Source: Acidobacteriaceae bacterium
GTDB lineage: Bacteria; Acidobacteriota; Terriglobia; Terriglobales; Acidobacteriaceae
DNA length: 5,854 bases
NCBI GenBank assembly: GCA_003133425.1
Contig: PKXI01000010.1
Coordinates: 1-5,854 of the forward strand
Reading direction: 5' to 3'
Shown piece by piece: positions 1 to 4,990 of the stretch. A program made the position numbers and the translations under genes. The first letter of the stretch is position 1. The number at the start of each line of letters is the position of its first letter. The notes below the pieces were generated by a model. The model ran no database searches. It saw only the letters and a list, made by a program, of their open reading frames with translations, and was not told the DNA's origin.

Positions 1-65
1 CCTCCTAAAACAGCACGGTCAATGCTGGCGTGGGCTGCTGCCCTTGTTGTCGTCCACGCAGCGCA

Positions 66-419
66 TCAAGCGATGTTCCGGGCAACGCTCTTTAACGCCT
101 CGAAGTCAGTGAGTTCTTGCTCGGTAATGTCGCTATCCATACTGCCGGGGCGAACGCAAGCGTGATAGGCGTCCCAAAGTTCGATACGATTGGCCTTCAG
201 TAACTCAAGCTTGTCCTTATACGACAGCCCATCAGCGGTCAGATTCAACACCGCTCCTATGAGCCTCCAAAAGTCGTTGCCGGGGTTCGCGTGGTACTGC
301 TCGGCAGCAGCCACGGGCGTGGTCAGCCCTTGAATCGGAGATGCAAGAAACTCCAGTAGCTTGTCCGTAATCACGCGCCTAACTCCCCGGAGCTTTGGTT
401 GACTTGTGATAAACGTCAC
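66..419 (-). CDS. Truncated DNA-glycosylase-like protein (uracil/hypoxanthine-DNA glycosylase superfamily), probable remnant
   Basis: This 117-residue reading frame starts at a GTG and has no visible ribosome binding site. The middle resembles the Mug/deoxyinosine-type DNA glycosylases: HANPGNDFW near residues 43-51 matches the family block NPxNxFW, and ELWDAYHACVRPGSMDSDI near residues 80-98 matches the LWDVxxSCxRxGSLDSxI block that follows it. Such enzymes remove deaminated bases from DNA and are usually about 160-190 residues long. Two things look wrong. The N-terminal glycine/proline motif that carries the catalytic loop is not recognisable, and the frame stops just after TDFEAL, where the family goes on into the FNGK-type strand and the DNA-intercalating loop. 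The C-terminal half is therefore missing, and no clear continuation appears in the other frames up to the left edge. I infer a decayed gene. The family assignment rests on remembered motifs. Confidence 0.5.
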   Translation of the reverse strand: MTFITSQPKLRGVRRVITDKLLEFLASPIQGLTTPVAAAEQYHANPGNDFWRLIGAVLNLTADGLSYKDKLELLKANRIELWDAYHACVRPGSMDSDITEQELTDFEALKSVARNIA

Positions 420-698
420 TTTTGACGTGTCGTTCTGCGAATGACTACTGGTGGGTTATTGACGCCGCGAGAATGCGGGGATACATTGAACTCGTAGAGG
501 GAAGGAGGACGACCCAAAAGATGCGGAGAAACTCTTCCATCATTACATTTCGTGAGGTGACTGTGGCCTAGGGCATCGCGCCCCAGACCCCAAGGTAGCC
601 CCTGTGTAGAGAATTCAACCGCATGGGACGCTATCGCATCCTTTCACGTTGCAATGCATCCTTCGACCCGTTGTGCAGGATGGCATTTTTCCGATGGA

Positions 699-871
699 GC
701 GACGACTCTGTCGCCCAAGGGAGCCGGTCTAACCGGTGACGCTATCGAGCAATCGCGGCTTGGGAGCATGAGTGAAAATGCTCGGGCACTCGCAGCAGCG
801 CGATGGCCTTCGTCCAATATTCACAGTTCACCGCGACGGCCTAGGCAATGCGCCTAGGCCGTCGTTTCTTT
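699..871 (+). ncRNA. Candidate structured small RNA ending in an intrinsic terminator
   Basis: Several short perfect stems lie in a row: 699-703 with 710-714 (GCGAC/GTCGC), 724-728 with 732-736 (CCGGT/ACCGG, 3-base loop), and 764-769 with 778-783 (GAGCAT/ATGCTC). The last is enclosed by 752-757 with 799-804 (ATCGCG/CGCGAT). A strong terminator follows 30 bases later. No credible reading frame ends at that terminator, so a noncoding transcript is a reasonable inference. I do not recognise an RNA family: I looked for signatures of tmRNA, RNase P, SRP, 6S RNA and common riboswitches and saw none. No promoter was identified, and the true 5' end could lie well upstream. Confidence 0.3.
834..871 (+). 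terminator. Intrinsic (rho-independent) terminator
   Basis: A perfect 13-base-pair GC-rich stem pairs 834-846 with 852-864, with a 5-base loop (AATGC), followed directly by TTTCTTT on the plus strand. The minus strand has no T-tract after the stem, so it terminates plus-strand transcription. The stem contains CCTAGG. No clear gene stands just upstream, which makes it an orphan terminator. Confidence 0.85.
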
Positions 872-1074
872 GGGGGAACGATGACGCCGGGAGTCCTTGA
901 TTTCAACGATTGTTTCCGGGTACACAAGGCGTCTCCAAAACCACGGTACCAAGTGTTGTTGGGTTGCGATAGTTCACGGGGTAATACCTCAAATTGCGTT
1001 ACATCTGCGCCTTCGACTTGCTTTACGAAGAGGACAAGCAGAATCTTAAAGGCATGAGTTCCATGAAGGGACAG
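841..1074 (-). pseudogene. Open frame without a start codon, possible gene remnant
   Basis: Reading leftwards from a TGA at 1077-1075, the frame stays open for 77 codons and ends with TAG at 843-841, inside the terminator stem. It has no ATG, GTG or TTG near its beginning. The translation looks protein-like (a hydrophobic stretch KILLVLFVKQ early on, then NTWYRGFGD in the middle) and ends in a basic tail PPKKRRPRRIA. I recognise no family. It may be the 3' part of a decayed gene, or chance: an opposing plus-strand frame covers the same DNA. Low confidence. Confidence 0.2.
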
Positions 1075-1078
1075 TCAC

Positions 1079-1222
1079 ATGGGCACTATTCAAGGGGGAG
1101 GCCATAAAGACTTTGTCATTGCAAAAGATTGCTCGAAACCTGATGAAGTTCACGCCGCCTATCATTTTGGAGGAAACGCACACTACAAGGCGTTGCTTTT
1201 AAGGCGAACTTGCAAGCGATAA
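1079..1222 (+). CDS. Possible 47-residue small protein, unknown
   Basis: The ATG is preceded by AAGGGA at 1066-1071 with 7 bases of spacing, a reasonable ribosome binding site. The frame gives 47 residues beginning MGTIQGGGHKDFVIAKDC, with a glycine/histidine/tyrosine-rich middle (HAAYHFGGNAHYK) and a basic end (LLLRRTCKR). I recognise no family, and the ending does not look like a designed C-terminus, so this could be the front of a broken gene. It lies 58 bases upstream of the nitroreductase start on the same strand and could share its transcript. The support is the ribosome binding site and the protein-like composition only. Confidence 0.3.
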   Translation: MGTIQGGGHKDFVIAKDCSKPDEVHAAYHFGGNAHYKALLLRRTCKR

Positions 1223-1280
1223 CGATGGGAATTGCCGCCGGTGCCCGCCAAGGTCTACGATGATTCAGGGACAAGCAATC

Positions 1281-1772
1281 ATGGACGCAATCGAAGCAAT
1301 CAAGACCCGCCGATGCATTCGTGCATACACGGAACAAAGCGTTGCGCGAGAGATTATCGAGGACGTAATCGACTGCGGTCGTCTTGCCGCGACCGCACGA
1401 AATGAACAGCCGTGGGAATTCGTGGTTCTGACCGACCCCAACCAACTACGGAGTATCGCCAAGAAAGCCGAGTACGGGCGCTTTATCGCTAAAGCCCCGG
1501 TATGCATTCTCGTTCTGTGCAAGGATACGAAGTATTACCTTGAAGACGGCTCTGCTGCCACTCAGAACATCTTGGTAGCCGCCAAAGCGCATGGGCTGGG
1601 CGCGTGCTGGGTCGCTGGCGACAAGAAGGAATACGCCGGCGAAGTCTGTCGTGAATTTGGCGCTCCGAAAGGATACAAGCTGGTCAGCATGATTCCTATC
1701 GGTCACCCGGCAGAGCAGCCGCGTAAGATGAAGCGGCCTCTTCACGAGCTTGTTCACTGGGGCAAGTTCTAG
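1281..1772 (+). CDS. Small nitroreductase family protein (FMN-dependent oxidoreductase)
   Basis: The 163-residue product belongs to the compact nitroreductase family, cytoplasmic flavoproteins that use NAD(P)H to reduce nitro compounds, quinones or similar acceptors; the natural substrate cannot be told from sequence. Visible blocks are MDAIEAIKTRRCIRAYTEQ at residues 1-19, with the paired arginines (10-11) typical of FMN phosphate binding; AATARNEQPWEFVVLTD at 36-52, the family's SPSxxNxQPWxFVV block; the helix EDGSAATQNILVAAKAHGLG at 88-107, followed by ACWVA; and the strand LVSMIPIGHPAE at 134-145 that closes the fold. The end, HELVHWGKF, matches the usual C-terminus. The length is at the short end of the family, but the protein appears complete. 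I chose the ATG at 1281 because the conserved N-terminus begins there; an in-frame ATG at 1260 would add seven residues. AGGGA at 1266-1270 is a weak binding site for the chosen start. It is the only clearly intact gene in the left half. Confidence 0.9.
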   Translation: MDAIEAIKTRRCIRAYTEQSVAREIIEDVIDCGRLAATARNEQPWEFVVLTDPNQLRSIAKKAEYGRFIAKAPVCILVLCKDTKYYLEDGSAATQNILVAAKAHGLGACWVAGDKKEYAGEVCREFGAPKGYKLVSMIPIGHPAEQPRKMKRPLHELVHWGKF

Positions 1773-2181
1773 CTGAACTCGTATCGCGGGTGCTGCGGAC
1801 TCTGGCAGTCTGCTCTGCCTTCATTGCCGACTCGATAGACCTTGCGATAGCAGACAAGCATGCGTCAGGCGGCAGGTCGAGCCTCGTGAGCCGGTCGCTC
1901 TCCTGAAAACCGGCGAGATTCGAGTTGCGCGGAGGAGCATCGGTGAGCATGGGTTCGGAAACTTCCTTTTTGACGGCACAATTGTACGCTCATCCCGTTA
2001 GTTGGCGGCACCGAGAAGCCTTCCTGCCCGTATGGCTCTGGCCGGGCAGTGGAGCTACCGGCTAGTGCAAATGCCACGTGTAGCGCCCAAATGCGTTTTC
2101 GAAGGTCAATTTGAACCCAATGGTTTAGAATCTGATTCCTCTAACAGAACAGCTTGCCGGTTTTAATAGAGCGTAAGCCCG
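1773..2181. other. Intergenic stretch without a convincing gene
   Basis: About 410 bases follow the nitroreductase. Frames on the two strands compete, and none has a recognisable product. The best-supported is a 40-codon plus-strand frame at 1943-2065. A minus-strand frame at 1696-1950 overlaps the 3' end of the nitroreductase by 77 bases. A 7-base-pair hairpin (2024-2030 with 2043-2049, CTGCCCG/CGGGCAG, 12-base loop) has no T-tract and is not a terminator. I see no clear promoter and no terminator for the nitroreductase. Confidence 0.5.
1943..2065 (+). CDS. Possible 40-residue small protein, unknown
   Basis: A GTG at 1943 lies five bases after a strong GGAGGAG (1931-1937), and the frame runs 40 codons to TAG at 2063-2065. 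An ATG two codons further (1949) is the alternative start. The product is rich in tryptophan and proline towards its end (VWLWPGSGATG) and matches no family I know. A competing minus-strand frame covers the same bases. The binding site is the only positive evidence and may be accidental. Confidence 0.2.
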   Translation: MSMGSETSFLTAQLYAHPVSWRHREAFLPVWLWPGSGATG

Positions 2182-2411
2182 ATGAAGTCCCATACAGTTC
2201 CTCGGAAGCTTCTTGAGCAATTCGCCTACGTCGATCACCACACCAAATCACTCCGGCTGTGGCGATATGAGAAAGATCGCCAACCATACCCGAACGCATC
2301 TCCACGGACATCCGGCCCCGCAATAAGACGAAAGAGATAGTCCATGCAATCCTCGGAGCATTGGGAATCGTAGCGTTCGTCGCAGTGATGATTTATTTCG
2401 CAACCTTGTAA
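2182..2411 (+). pseudogene. Small single-pass membrane protein gene split by a -1 frameshift
   Basis: From the ATG at 2182 one frame reads MKSHTVPRKLLEQFAYVD and onwards through SLRLWRYEKDRQPYPNASP, then loses sense and stops at 2338-2340. A second frame, one base back, is open to TAA at 2409-2411 and reads RPRNKTKEIVHAILGALG, then a clear transmembrane segment IVAFVAVMIYFATL that ends the protein. Joining the frames near 2311-2315 (TCCGG) gives a sensible 76-residue protein: a charged, aromatic N-terminal cytoplasmic part, a basic stretch RPRNKTK obeying the positive-inside rule, and a C-terminal membrane anchor. I do not know a named family. No good ribosome binding site precedes the ATG. 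The break could be a real inactivating deletion of one base, a sequencing error, or, less likely, programmed frameshifting, since I see no slippery heptamer. Confidence 0.5.
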
Positions 2412-2419
2412 ACGTGTTC

Positions 2420-2487
2420 ATTCTTCCCCGCGCCGCAGGAACAGCGCATTCTGACTTTCTGAACAGGTTTGTCAGCCGGGGAAGAAT
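2420..2487. repeat. Inverted repeat, structured leader before the phage operon
   Basis: An 11-base perfect inverted repeat (ATTCTTCCCCG at 2420-2430 with CGGGGAAGAAT at 2477-2487) encloses a nested 5-base-pair stem (CTGAC 2451-2455 with GTCAG 2471-2475). The right arm ends 17 bases before the first operon start codon. There is no T-tract on either side, so it is not an intrinsic terminator. It may be a regulatory leader structure, a protein-binding site, or a recombination or junction site at the boundary of the phage-like segment. Confidence 0.6.
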
Positions 2488-2504
2488 CCTAAATTAACAA
2501 AACC

Positions 2505-2711
2505 ATGAACAACATAATCAACTTTATATTGAGTGGACAGGATGACTTCGTGTGGTGCCCGCAAGGAGCGCACGTCGTTATGAAGGACGACTTCGACCCC
2601 CGCGCCGGCATGTGCGGAGTGTGCATCAGCGAAGCGATGGCAGACGCAGGAGATTACTTTTCACGCAGAGGGTTGGTCGCATCCGCCGAAGAACAACCAT
2701 TCAACGATTAA
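2505..2711 (+). CDS. Small phage-type protein of unknown function with possible zinc-binding cysteines
   Basis: First gene of the tight plus-strand operon, 68 residues. I do not recognise the family. Cys18, His23, Cys37 and Cys40 could form one metal site (C-x4-H-x13-C-x2-C); the second half of that pattern, CGVC, is a typical zinc knuckle. The N-terminus is hydrophobic (NNIINFILS) but too short for a membrane segment, and the C-terminus is acidic. The start follows a G-poor stretch (AAATTAACAAAACC) with no Shine-Dalgarno sequence, the same style as the genes after it. The next gene begins four bases after the stop. A role in early phage development is inferred from the neighbourhood only. 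Confidence 0.6.
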   Translation: MNNIINFILSGQDDFVWCPQGAHVVMKDDFDPRAGMCGVCISEAMADAGDYFSRRGLVASAEEQPFND

Positions 2712-2715
2712 ATCC

Positions 2716-2964
2716 ATGAGCAGTAAATATCCAAGCATCATGAGGAATTGGCAAGAGGATAACAATCCTCACAACTGGCAACACGGATGCTGTGAATGTG
2801 CAAAGCCATTTGAGAAGGGAGAATCATTTGTCCGCGCCGATGTTCCAAATGGTTGGTTTCGCGGCGACGACGATGTGTATACCTTTCACAAGACGTGCTT
2901 CACGAAAGAGGTCGAGCGCAATTTAATGGACTACGCCCCAAAATGTGGGAAGTCTCACGACTAG
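2716..2964 (+). CDS. Small putative zinc-finger phage protein, unknown function
   Basis: The 82-residue product has a clear metal-binding arrangement: Cys25-x2-Cys28 in HGCCECAKPFEKGE and His58-x2-Cys61 in FHKTCF, about 30 residues apart. This C2HC layout, with a KGE turn after the first pair, is like small treble-clef or LIM-like fingers, which bind nucleic acid or protein. I infer zinc binding; the partner is unknown. The N-terminus is rich in tryptophan and asparagine, and the region between the pairs is acidic (RGDDDVYTF). It starts four bases after the previous stop, with no Shine-Dalgarno sequence in the spacer, and is followed after one base by the next gene, so translation is probably coupled. 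The composition agrees with its operon neighbours. Confidence 0.65.
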   Translation: MSSKYPSIMRNWQEDNNPHNWQHGCCECAKPFEKGESFVRADVPNGWFRGDDDVYTFHKTCFTKEVERNLMDYAPKCGKSHD

Positions 2965-2965
2965 C

Positions 2966-3157
2966 ATGAAACCCTACACATCAGCAGACTTCGATAACGA
3001 CTGGGCGAAGGAGCGCCAGTTCATCGAACTCGGCGCAGAACAGAAGCTCCGCCCCGCGCCCAAAAGACCTCTTTACTTCCCTAAAGAATCCCCCCGTGAA
3101 ACAAGAGATAAGGAACTCCAGTCGATCATTAAAGAAAATATCACCGCATCACAATGA
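2966..3157 (+). CDS. Small hypothetical phage protein
   Basis: This 63-residue hydrophilic protein begins MKPYTSADFDNDWAKERQF. I chose the ATG at 2966 over the in-frame ATG at 2945 because it lies one base after the previous stop, matching the spacing used throughout this operon; the longer form would overlap the previous gene by 20 bases. A proline- and basic-rich middle (KLRPAPKRPLYFPKESP) suggests an extended segment, and the end is a charged helix-like stretch. I see no family signature, signal peptide or membrane segment. Its stop overlaps the next start in an ATGA arrangement, so the two are probably co-translated. Function unknown. Confidence 0.6.
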   Translation: MKPYTSADFDNDWAKERQFIELGAEQKLRPAPKRPLYFPKESPRETRDKELQSIIKENITASQ

Positions 3158-3678
3158 ACCTCTTAAAGAAAAAGCCAGTGTACCTATGGAAGTCCATGAA
3201 AGCTGGTATGAAATCAGCTAACGGCAATGTAGATTGGAAACTTGGCGAGTGGCAGAAACTCGAAGGAACTTTGGACATCTGCAATAACGGTTTCCACGCA
3301 TCAGAGAAACCTCTTGACGCAATGGGATATGTGAACTGCGAGATCATGGCGAAGGTTGAGGTGCGCGGGAAATCAATTAAGCAGGAAGACAAGCAAGCCT
3401 GGACAGAGATGCGGATAGTCAAAGCCTATGAGTGGAAGAAAGAGGACTCTGTAGCACTTTCTATTTTCGCGGCTGAACTCTGCATCAAGAACTTTGAGAA
3501 GGTCTATCCTGATGATAAGCGTCCTCGTGAAGCAATTGAAGCCGCAAAAGAATGGTTAAAGAATCCATCGGCGACGTCGGAGAGTGCGGCGAGGAGTGCG
3601 GCGAGGAGTGCGGAGAGTGCGGAGAACAGGACAAAATGCAACGACTTTGTTCTTAAAAGAATTAAAGTAAAAGAATGA
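3154..3678 (+). CDS. Phage protein with a GFHA-type N-terminal domain and alanine/serine repeat tail
   Basis: The 174-residue product resembles a widespread phage/prophage family of unknown function (DUF7666-like, by memory). The first half carries the family's hallmark ICNNGFHASEKPLDAM (residues 42-57), flanked by KLGEWQKLEG and by KVEVRGKSIKQEDKQAW. The second half, ELCIKNFEKVYPDDKRPREAIEAAKEWLKNP (108-138, cited here as a region), corresponds to the segment that in relatives leads into long alanine-rich repeats. Here that tail is short, residues 142-159, built from SAAR/SAES units encoded by a DNA microrepeat, and ends in a basic KRIKVKE. Start and stop overlap the neighbours by ATGA on both sides. 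The preceding AAAGAA-type bases are not a convincing Shine-Dalgarno. Biochemical role unknown; relatives are sometimes labelled immunity-like, which I cannot confirm. Confidence 0.7.
   Translation: MNLLKKKPVYLWKSMKAGMKSANGNVDWKLGEWQKLEGTLDICNNGFHASEKPLDAMGYVNCEIMAKVEVRGKSIKQEDKQAWTEMRIVKAYEWKKEDSVALSIFAAELCIKNFEKVYPDDKRPREAIEAAKEWLKNPSATSESAARSAARSAESAENRTKCNDFVLKRIKVKE
3580..3623 (+). repeat. Coding tandem microrepeat (GAGAGTGCGG / GAGGAGTGCGGC units)
   Basis: Two 12-base GAGGAGTGCGGM units (3591-3602 and 3603-3614) are flanked by shorter GAGAGTGCGG copies at 3580-3589 and 3613-3622. All lie in frame with the host gene and encode SESAARSAARSAES. The near-identical codons point to recent slippage or unequal copying and not to selection on the protein alone. 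Units of 9 and 12 bases keep the frame when copy number changes. Confidence 0.8.
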
Positions 3679-4046
3679 TTACATCACTCAAGGACAATCA
3701 GTTCTTCGTATTCGGATCTAACGTTGCTGGCCGACATATGGGCGGGGCCGCTCTCCAGGCCAAAGAACAGTTCGGTGCCGAGGAGGGAATAGGCGAAGGT
3801 TTGACGGGACAGTGCTATGCGTTCCCGACACTTTACGAATCCTTCAATTACGGCGGATTACAACAGCGCATGAAGCAAGAACTTGAACAGTCAGTCAAGA
3901 AGTTCTACGCAACCGCCCGCGCCCTTCCTGAAAAGGAGTTCCTAATGACTCCCGTAGGAATAGGCATCGCGGGCTATGAACCCGAATACATGAAGCAACT
4001 ATTTACTAATCCTCCGGCGAATGTCGTCCTGCCGGAGTGGAAATAA
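3675..4046 (+). CDS. A1S_2505-like phage non-structural protein (macro-domain-like fold)
   Basis: The 123-residue product matches a family of phage proteins known by memory as the A1S_2505 type. The signature FFVFGSNVAGRHMGGAA (residues 10-26) resembles the nucleotide-binding start of macro domains; GIGEGLTGQCYAFPTL (38-53) and FLMTPVGIGIAGYEPEYM (89-106) are the other conserved blocks, the last containing the glycine-rich loop. Macro-like folds bind ADP-ribose or related nucleotides, so a role in nucleotide or ADP-ribose handling during infection is a plausible inference, not shown. The length is normal for the family and the protein looks complete. It is coupled to the upstream gene by an ATGA overlap, and the next gene starts 13 bases after its stop. 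Confidence 0.75.
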   Translation: MITSLKDNQFFVFGSNVAGRHMGGAALQAKEQFGAEEGIGEGLTGQCYAFPTLYESFNYGGLQQRMKQELEQSVKKFYATARALPEKEFLMTPVGIGIAGYEPEYMKQLFTNPPANVVLPEWK

Positions 4047-4059
4047 ACTAATCACACAA

Positions 4060-4287
4060 ATGAAGCTCATCATCACCCGTTCATTTAGTAAGACAAAGCA
4101 AGTTGCATCGTTCGAGCCGATCAATTCGTTCTGCTCCGTCCAGGCGGAGTATGACGACCCGCTCGACGATCAGTTCGTGAAATCAATTTCGGAACATCTC
4201 GACAAACTTGTCCGGCAGGAGGTCGAACGGACCATAGAGAACGAGATGAAGAAGGTTGAAGTAATTAAAAAACAAAACACATTCTAA
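4060..4287 (+). CDS. Small hypothetical phage protein with charged C-terminal helix
   Basis: I chose the ATG at 4060 (75 residues, MKLIITRSFSKTKQVASF) over the in-frame ATG at 4021, which would overlap the previous gene by 26 bases and add an unlikely leader. The N-terminal half looks like short strands. Residues from about 38 onwards (SISEHLDKLVRQEVERTIE and the lysine-rich end) form a strongly charged probable amphipathic helix or coiled coil, suggesting oligomerisation or binding to another protein or nucleic acid. I recognise no family. The leader CTAATCACACAA has no Shine-Dalgarno, and the next gene follows after only two bases. Confidence 0.6.
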   Translation: MKLIITRSFSKTKQVASFEPINSFCSVQAEYDDPLDDQFVKSISEHLDKLVRQEVERTIENEMKKVEVIKKQNTF

Positions 4288-4289
4288 CC

Positions 4290-4727
4290 ATGAAATATCA
4301 AAAGCAAGTATCGGTAGGCGGGACTTGGGTGAAAGGTGCGGAGGTAGTGTCAGGGACGCATTGTAAGCTGATGAGCGCCACCGAACGAATGCCCTCGCAG
4401 TTCAAGGATGAGAAGACGGGCGAAACAAAGTTCCAAGATGTCGCAAAAGTGTTGTTCAGCGGCGATACGGAAACGAAGAACATCAGCTTGAACCGCGCGA
4501 CAATAAACGGACTTGTAGATGCGTTTGGGGAGGATTCAGTCCTTTGGCAGGATCAGGTGTTGACCGCCGAAACGGAGAAGGTGCGCGTTGCGGGCAGGGC
4601 AGTAACCGCAGTTTACCTCTTGCCGGAGGGATACGAGCGCGTGGACGACGAGAACGGCTATACCGTCATCGTGAAGAAGGGTACGCAGGTCGGCGCGCCC
4701 GAAGAGATACCGAGCATAGACTTCTAA
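4290..4727 (+). CDS. Phage protein, possible single-stranded-DNA-binding or recombination-associated protein
   Basis: Last gene of the operon, 145 residues. The core KFQDVAKVLFSGDTETKNIS followed by LNRATINGLVDAFGEDS (residues 47-83) resembles a common phage family whose members contain LNKTNxxxLxxxYGxD and often sit beside replication or recombination genes. The first 60 residues and the segment AGRAVTAVYLLPEGY (101-115) look like beta strands. The C-terminus EEIPSIDF resembles the acidic, phenylalanine-ended tip of single-stranded-DNA-binding proteins, which recruits partner enzymes. This points to an OB-fold or DNA-binding role, but it is inference: I cannot confirm the fold. The start lies two bases after the previous stop with no Shine-Dalgarno. 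Next come 89 bases without a gene, with only an imperfect 8-base hairpin (4741-4748 with 4767-4774) and no clear terminator. Confidence 0.65.
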   Translation: MKYQKQVSVGGTWVKGAEVVSGTHCKLMSATERMPSQFKDEKTGETKFQDVAKVLFSGDTETKNISLNRATINGLVDAFGEDSVLWQDQVLTAETEKVRVAGRAVTAVYLLPEGYERVDDENGYTVIVKKGTQVGAPEEIPSIDF

Positions 4728-4816
4728 CCAATCGGGGGTCGCCTACTGAATAAGCGAAACACGGGACAATAGGCTAGGTTGGCGCAGGCCACATGAACGC
4801 ACCCTTCCCGGAAGCC

Positions 4817-4990
4817 TTAATCCTCTGTTCTTTTCTTTGTCCCCTCGACTCCTTTGTCCCTAGTTTCCGGATCGTCTTTAGGGTCAGTGTCAGTAGTATC
4901 AGCGGTATCGATCGTCCCCAGGGAATCGTTCGTAAGCTCTCTCTTCACTTCAGCGTCGGTAAGCGTGGGCCGCTTCATGTGTGCAGTCAT
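4817..4990 (-). CDS. Tiny acidic Asp/Thr-rich protein, unknown (second gene of antisense pair)
   Basis: A 57-residue frame starts at 4990 with MTAHMKRPTLTDAEVKREL and ends with TAA at 4819-4817. Its ATG overlaps the TGA of the upstream minus-strand gene (ATGA), so translation is probably coupled; an alternative in-frame ATG lies four codons later. The middle is a low-complexity acidic run of aspartate and threonine (DTADTTDTDPKDDPETRD), and the end is lysine-rich. It is probably disordered. I recognise no family. The gene points against the phage operon and ends 89 bases from its last stop, so the two units converge. The shared overlap and the strong ribosome site of its partner are the evidence that it is real. 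Confidence 0.55.
   Translation of the reverse strand: MTAHMKRPTLTDAEVKRELTNDSLGTIDTADTTDTDPKDDPETRDKGVEGTKKRTED

Larger units (their letters stand above)
420..1078. other. Long stretch without a convincing gene
   Basis: About 660 bases with only short, unconvincing reading frames on both strands. The longest plus-strand frame without a family signature begins at a TTG at 422 and ends at 571. Frames at 654-857 and 848-1057 are odd in composition and run through the terminator hairpin. What does stand out is RNA-like: a chain of hairpins from about 699 to 804, an intrinsic terminator at 834-871, a 10-base direct repeat GACGCTATCG at 627-636 and 738-747, and an 8-base repeat GCATCCTT at 636-643 and 656-663. 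I read it as eroded sequence that may hold one transcribed small RNA. Confidence 0.5.

Noticed and set aside
422..571. 49-codon plus-strand frame from a TTG
   Set aside because: There is no ribosome binding site, no family signature and a rare start codon; the likelier internal ATG at 473 leaves only 32 codons.
654..1057. Two plus-strand reading frames (654-857 and 848-1057)
   Set aside because: They run through or begin inside the intrinsic terminator, lack ribosome binding sites and have compositions unlike a real protein.
1696..1950. 84-codon minus-strand frame after the nitroreductase
   Set aside because: It overlaps 77 bases of a certain gene on the other strand, has no well-spaced ribosome site and shows no recognisable features.
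2103..2131. Promoter with TTGAAC and TAGAAT before the split membrane-protein gene
   Set aside because: The spacer between the two boxes is only 9 bases, far too short for a sigma-70 promoter.
1865..2323. Minus-strand frames at 1865-2077 and 2141-2323
   Set aside because: The first has no signature and competes with other frames. The second is the shadow of the frameshifted membrane-protein gene on the plus strand.
2412..2504. Integron attC-like site
   Set aside because: The inverted repeat suggested it, but the required GTTRRRY and RYYYAAC core sites are absent.
4741..4774. Terminator after the phage operon
   Set aside because: The 8-base stem has a mismatch, the loop is 18 bases, and no T-tract follows.
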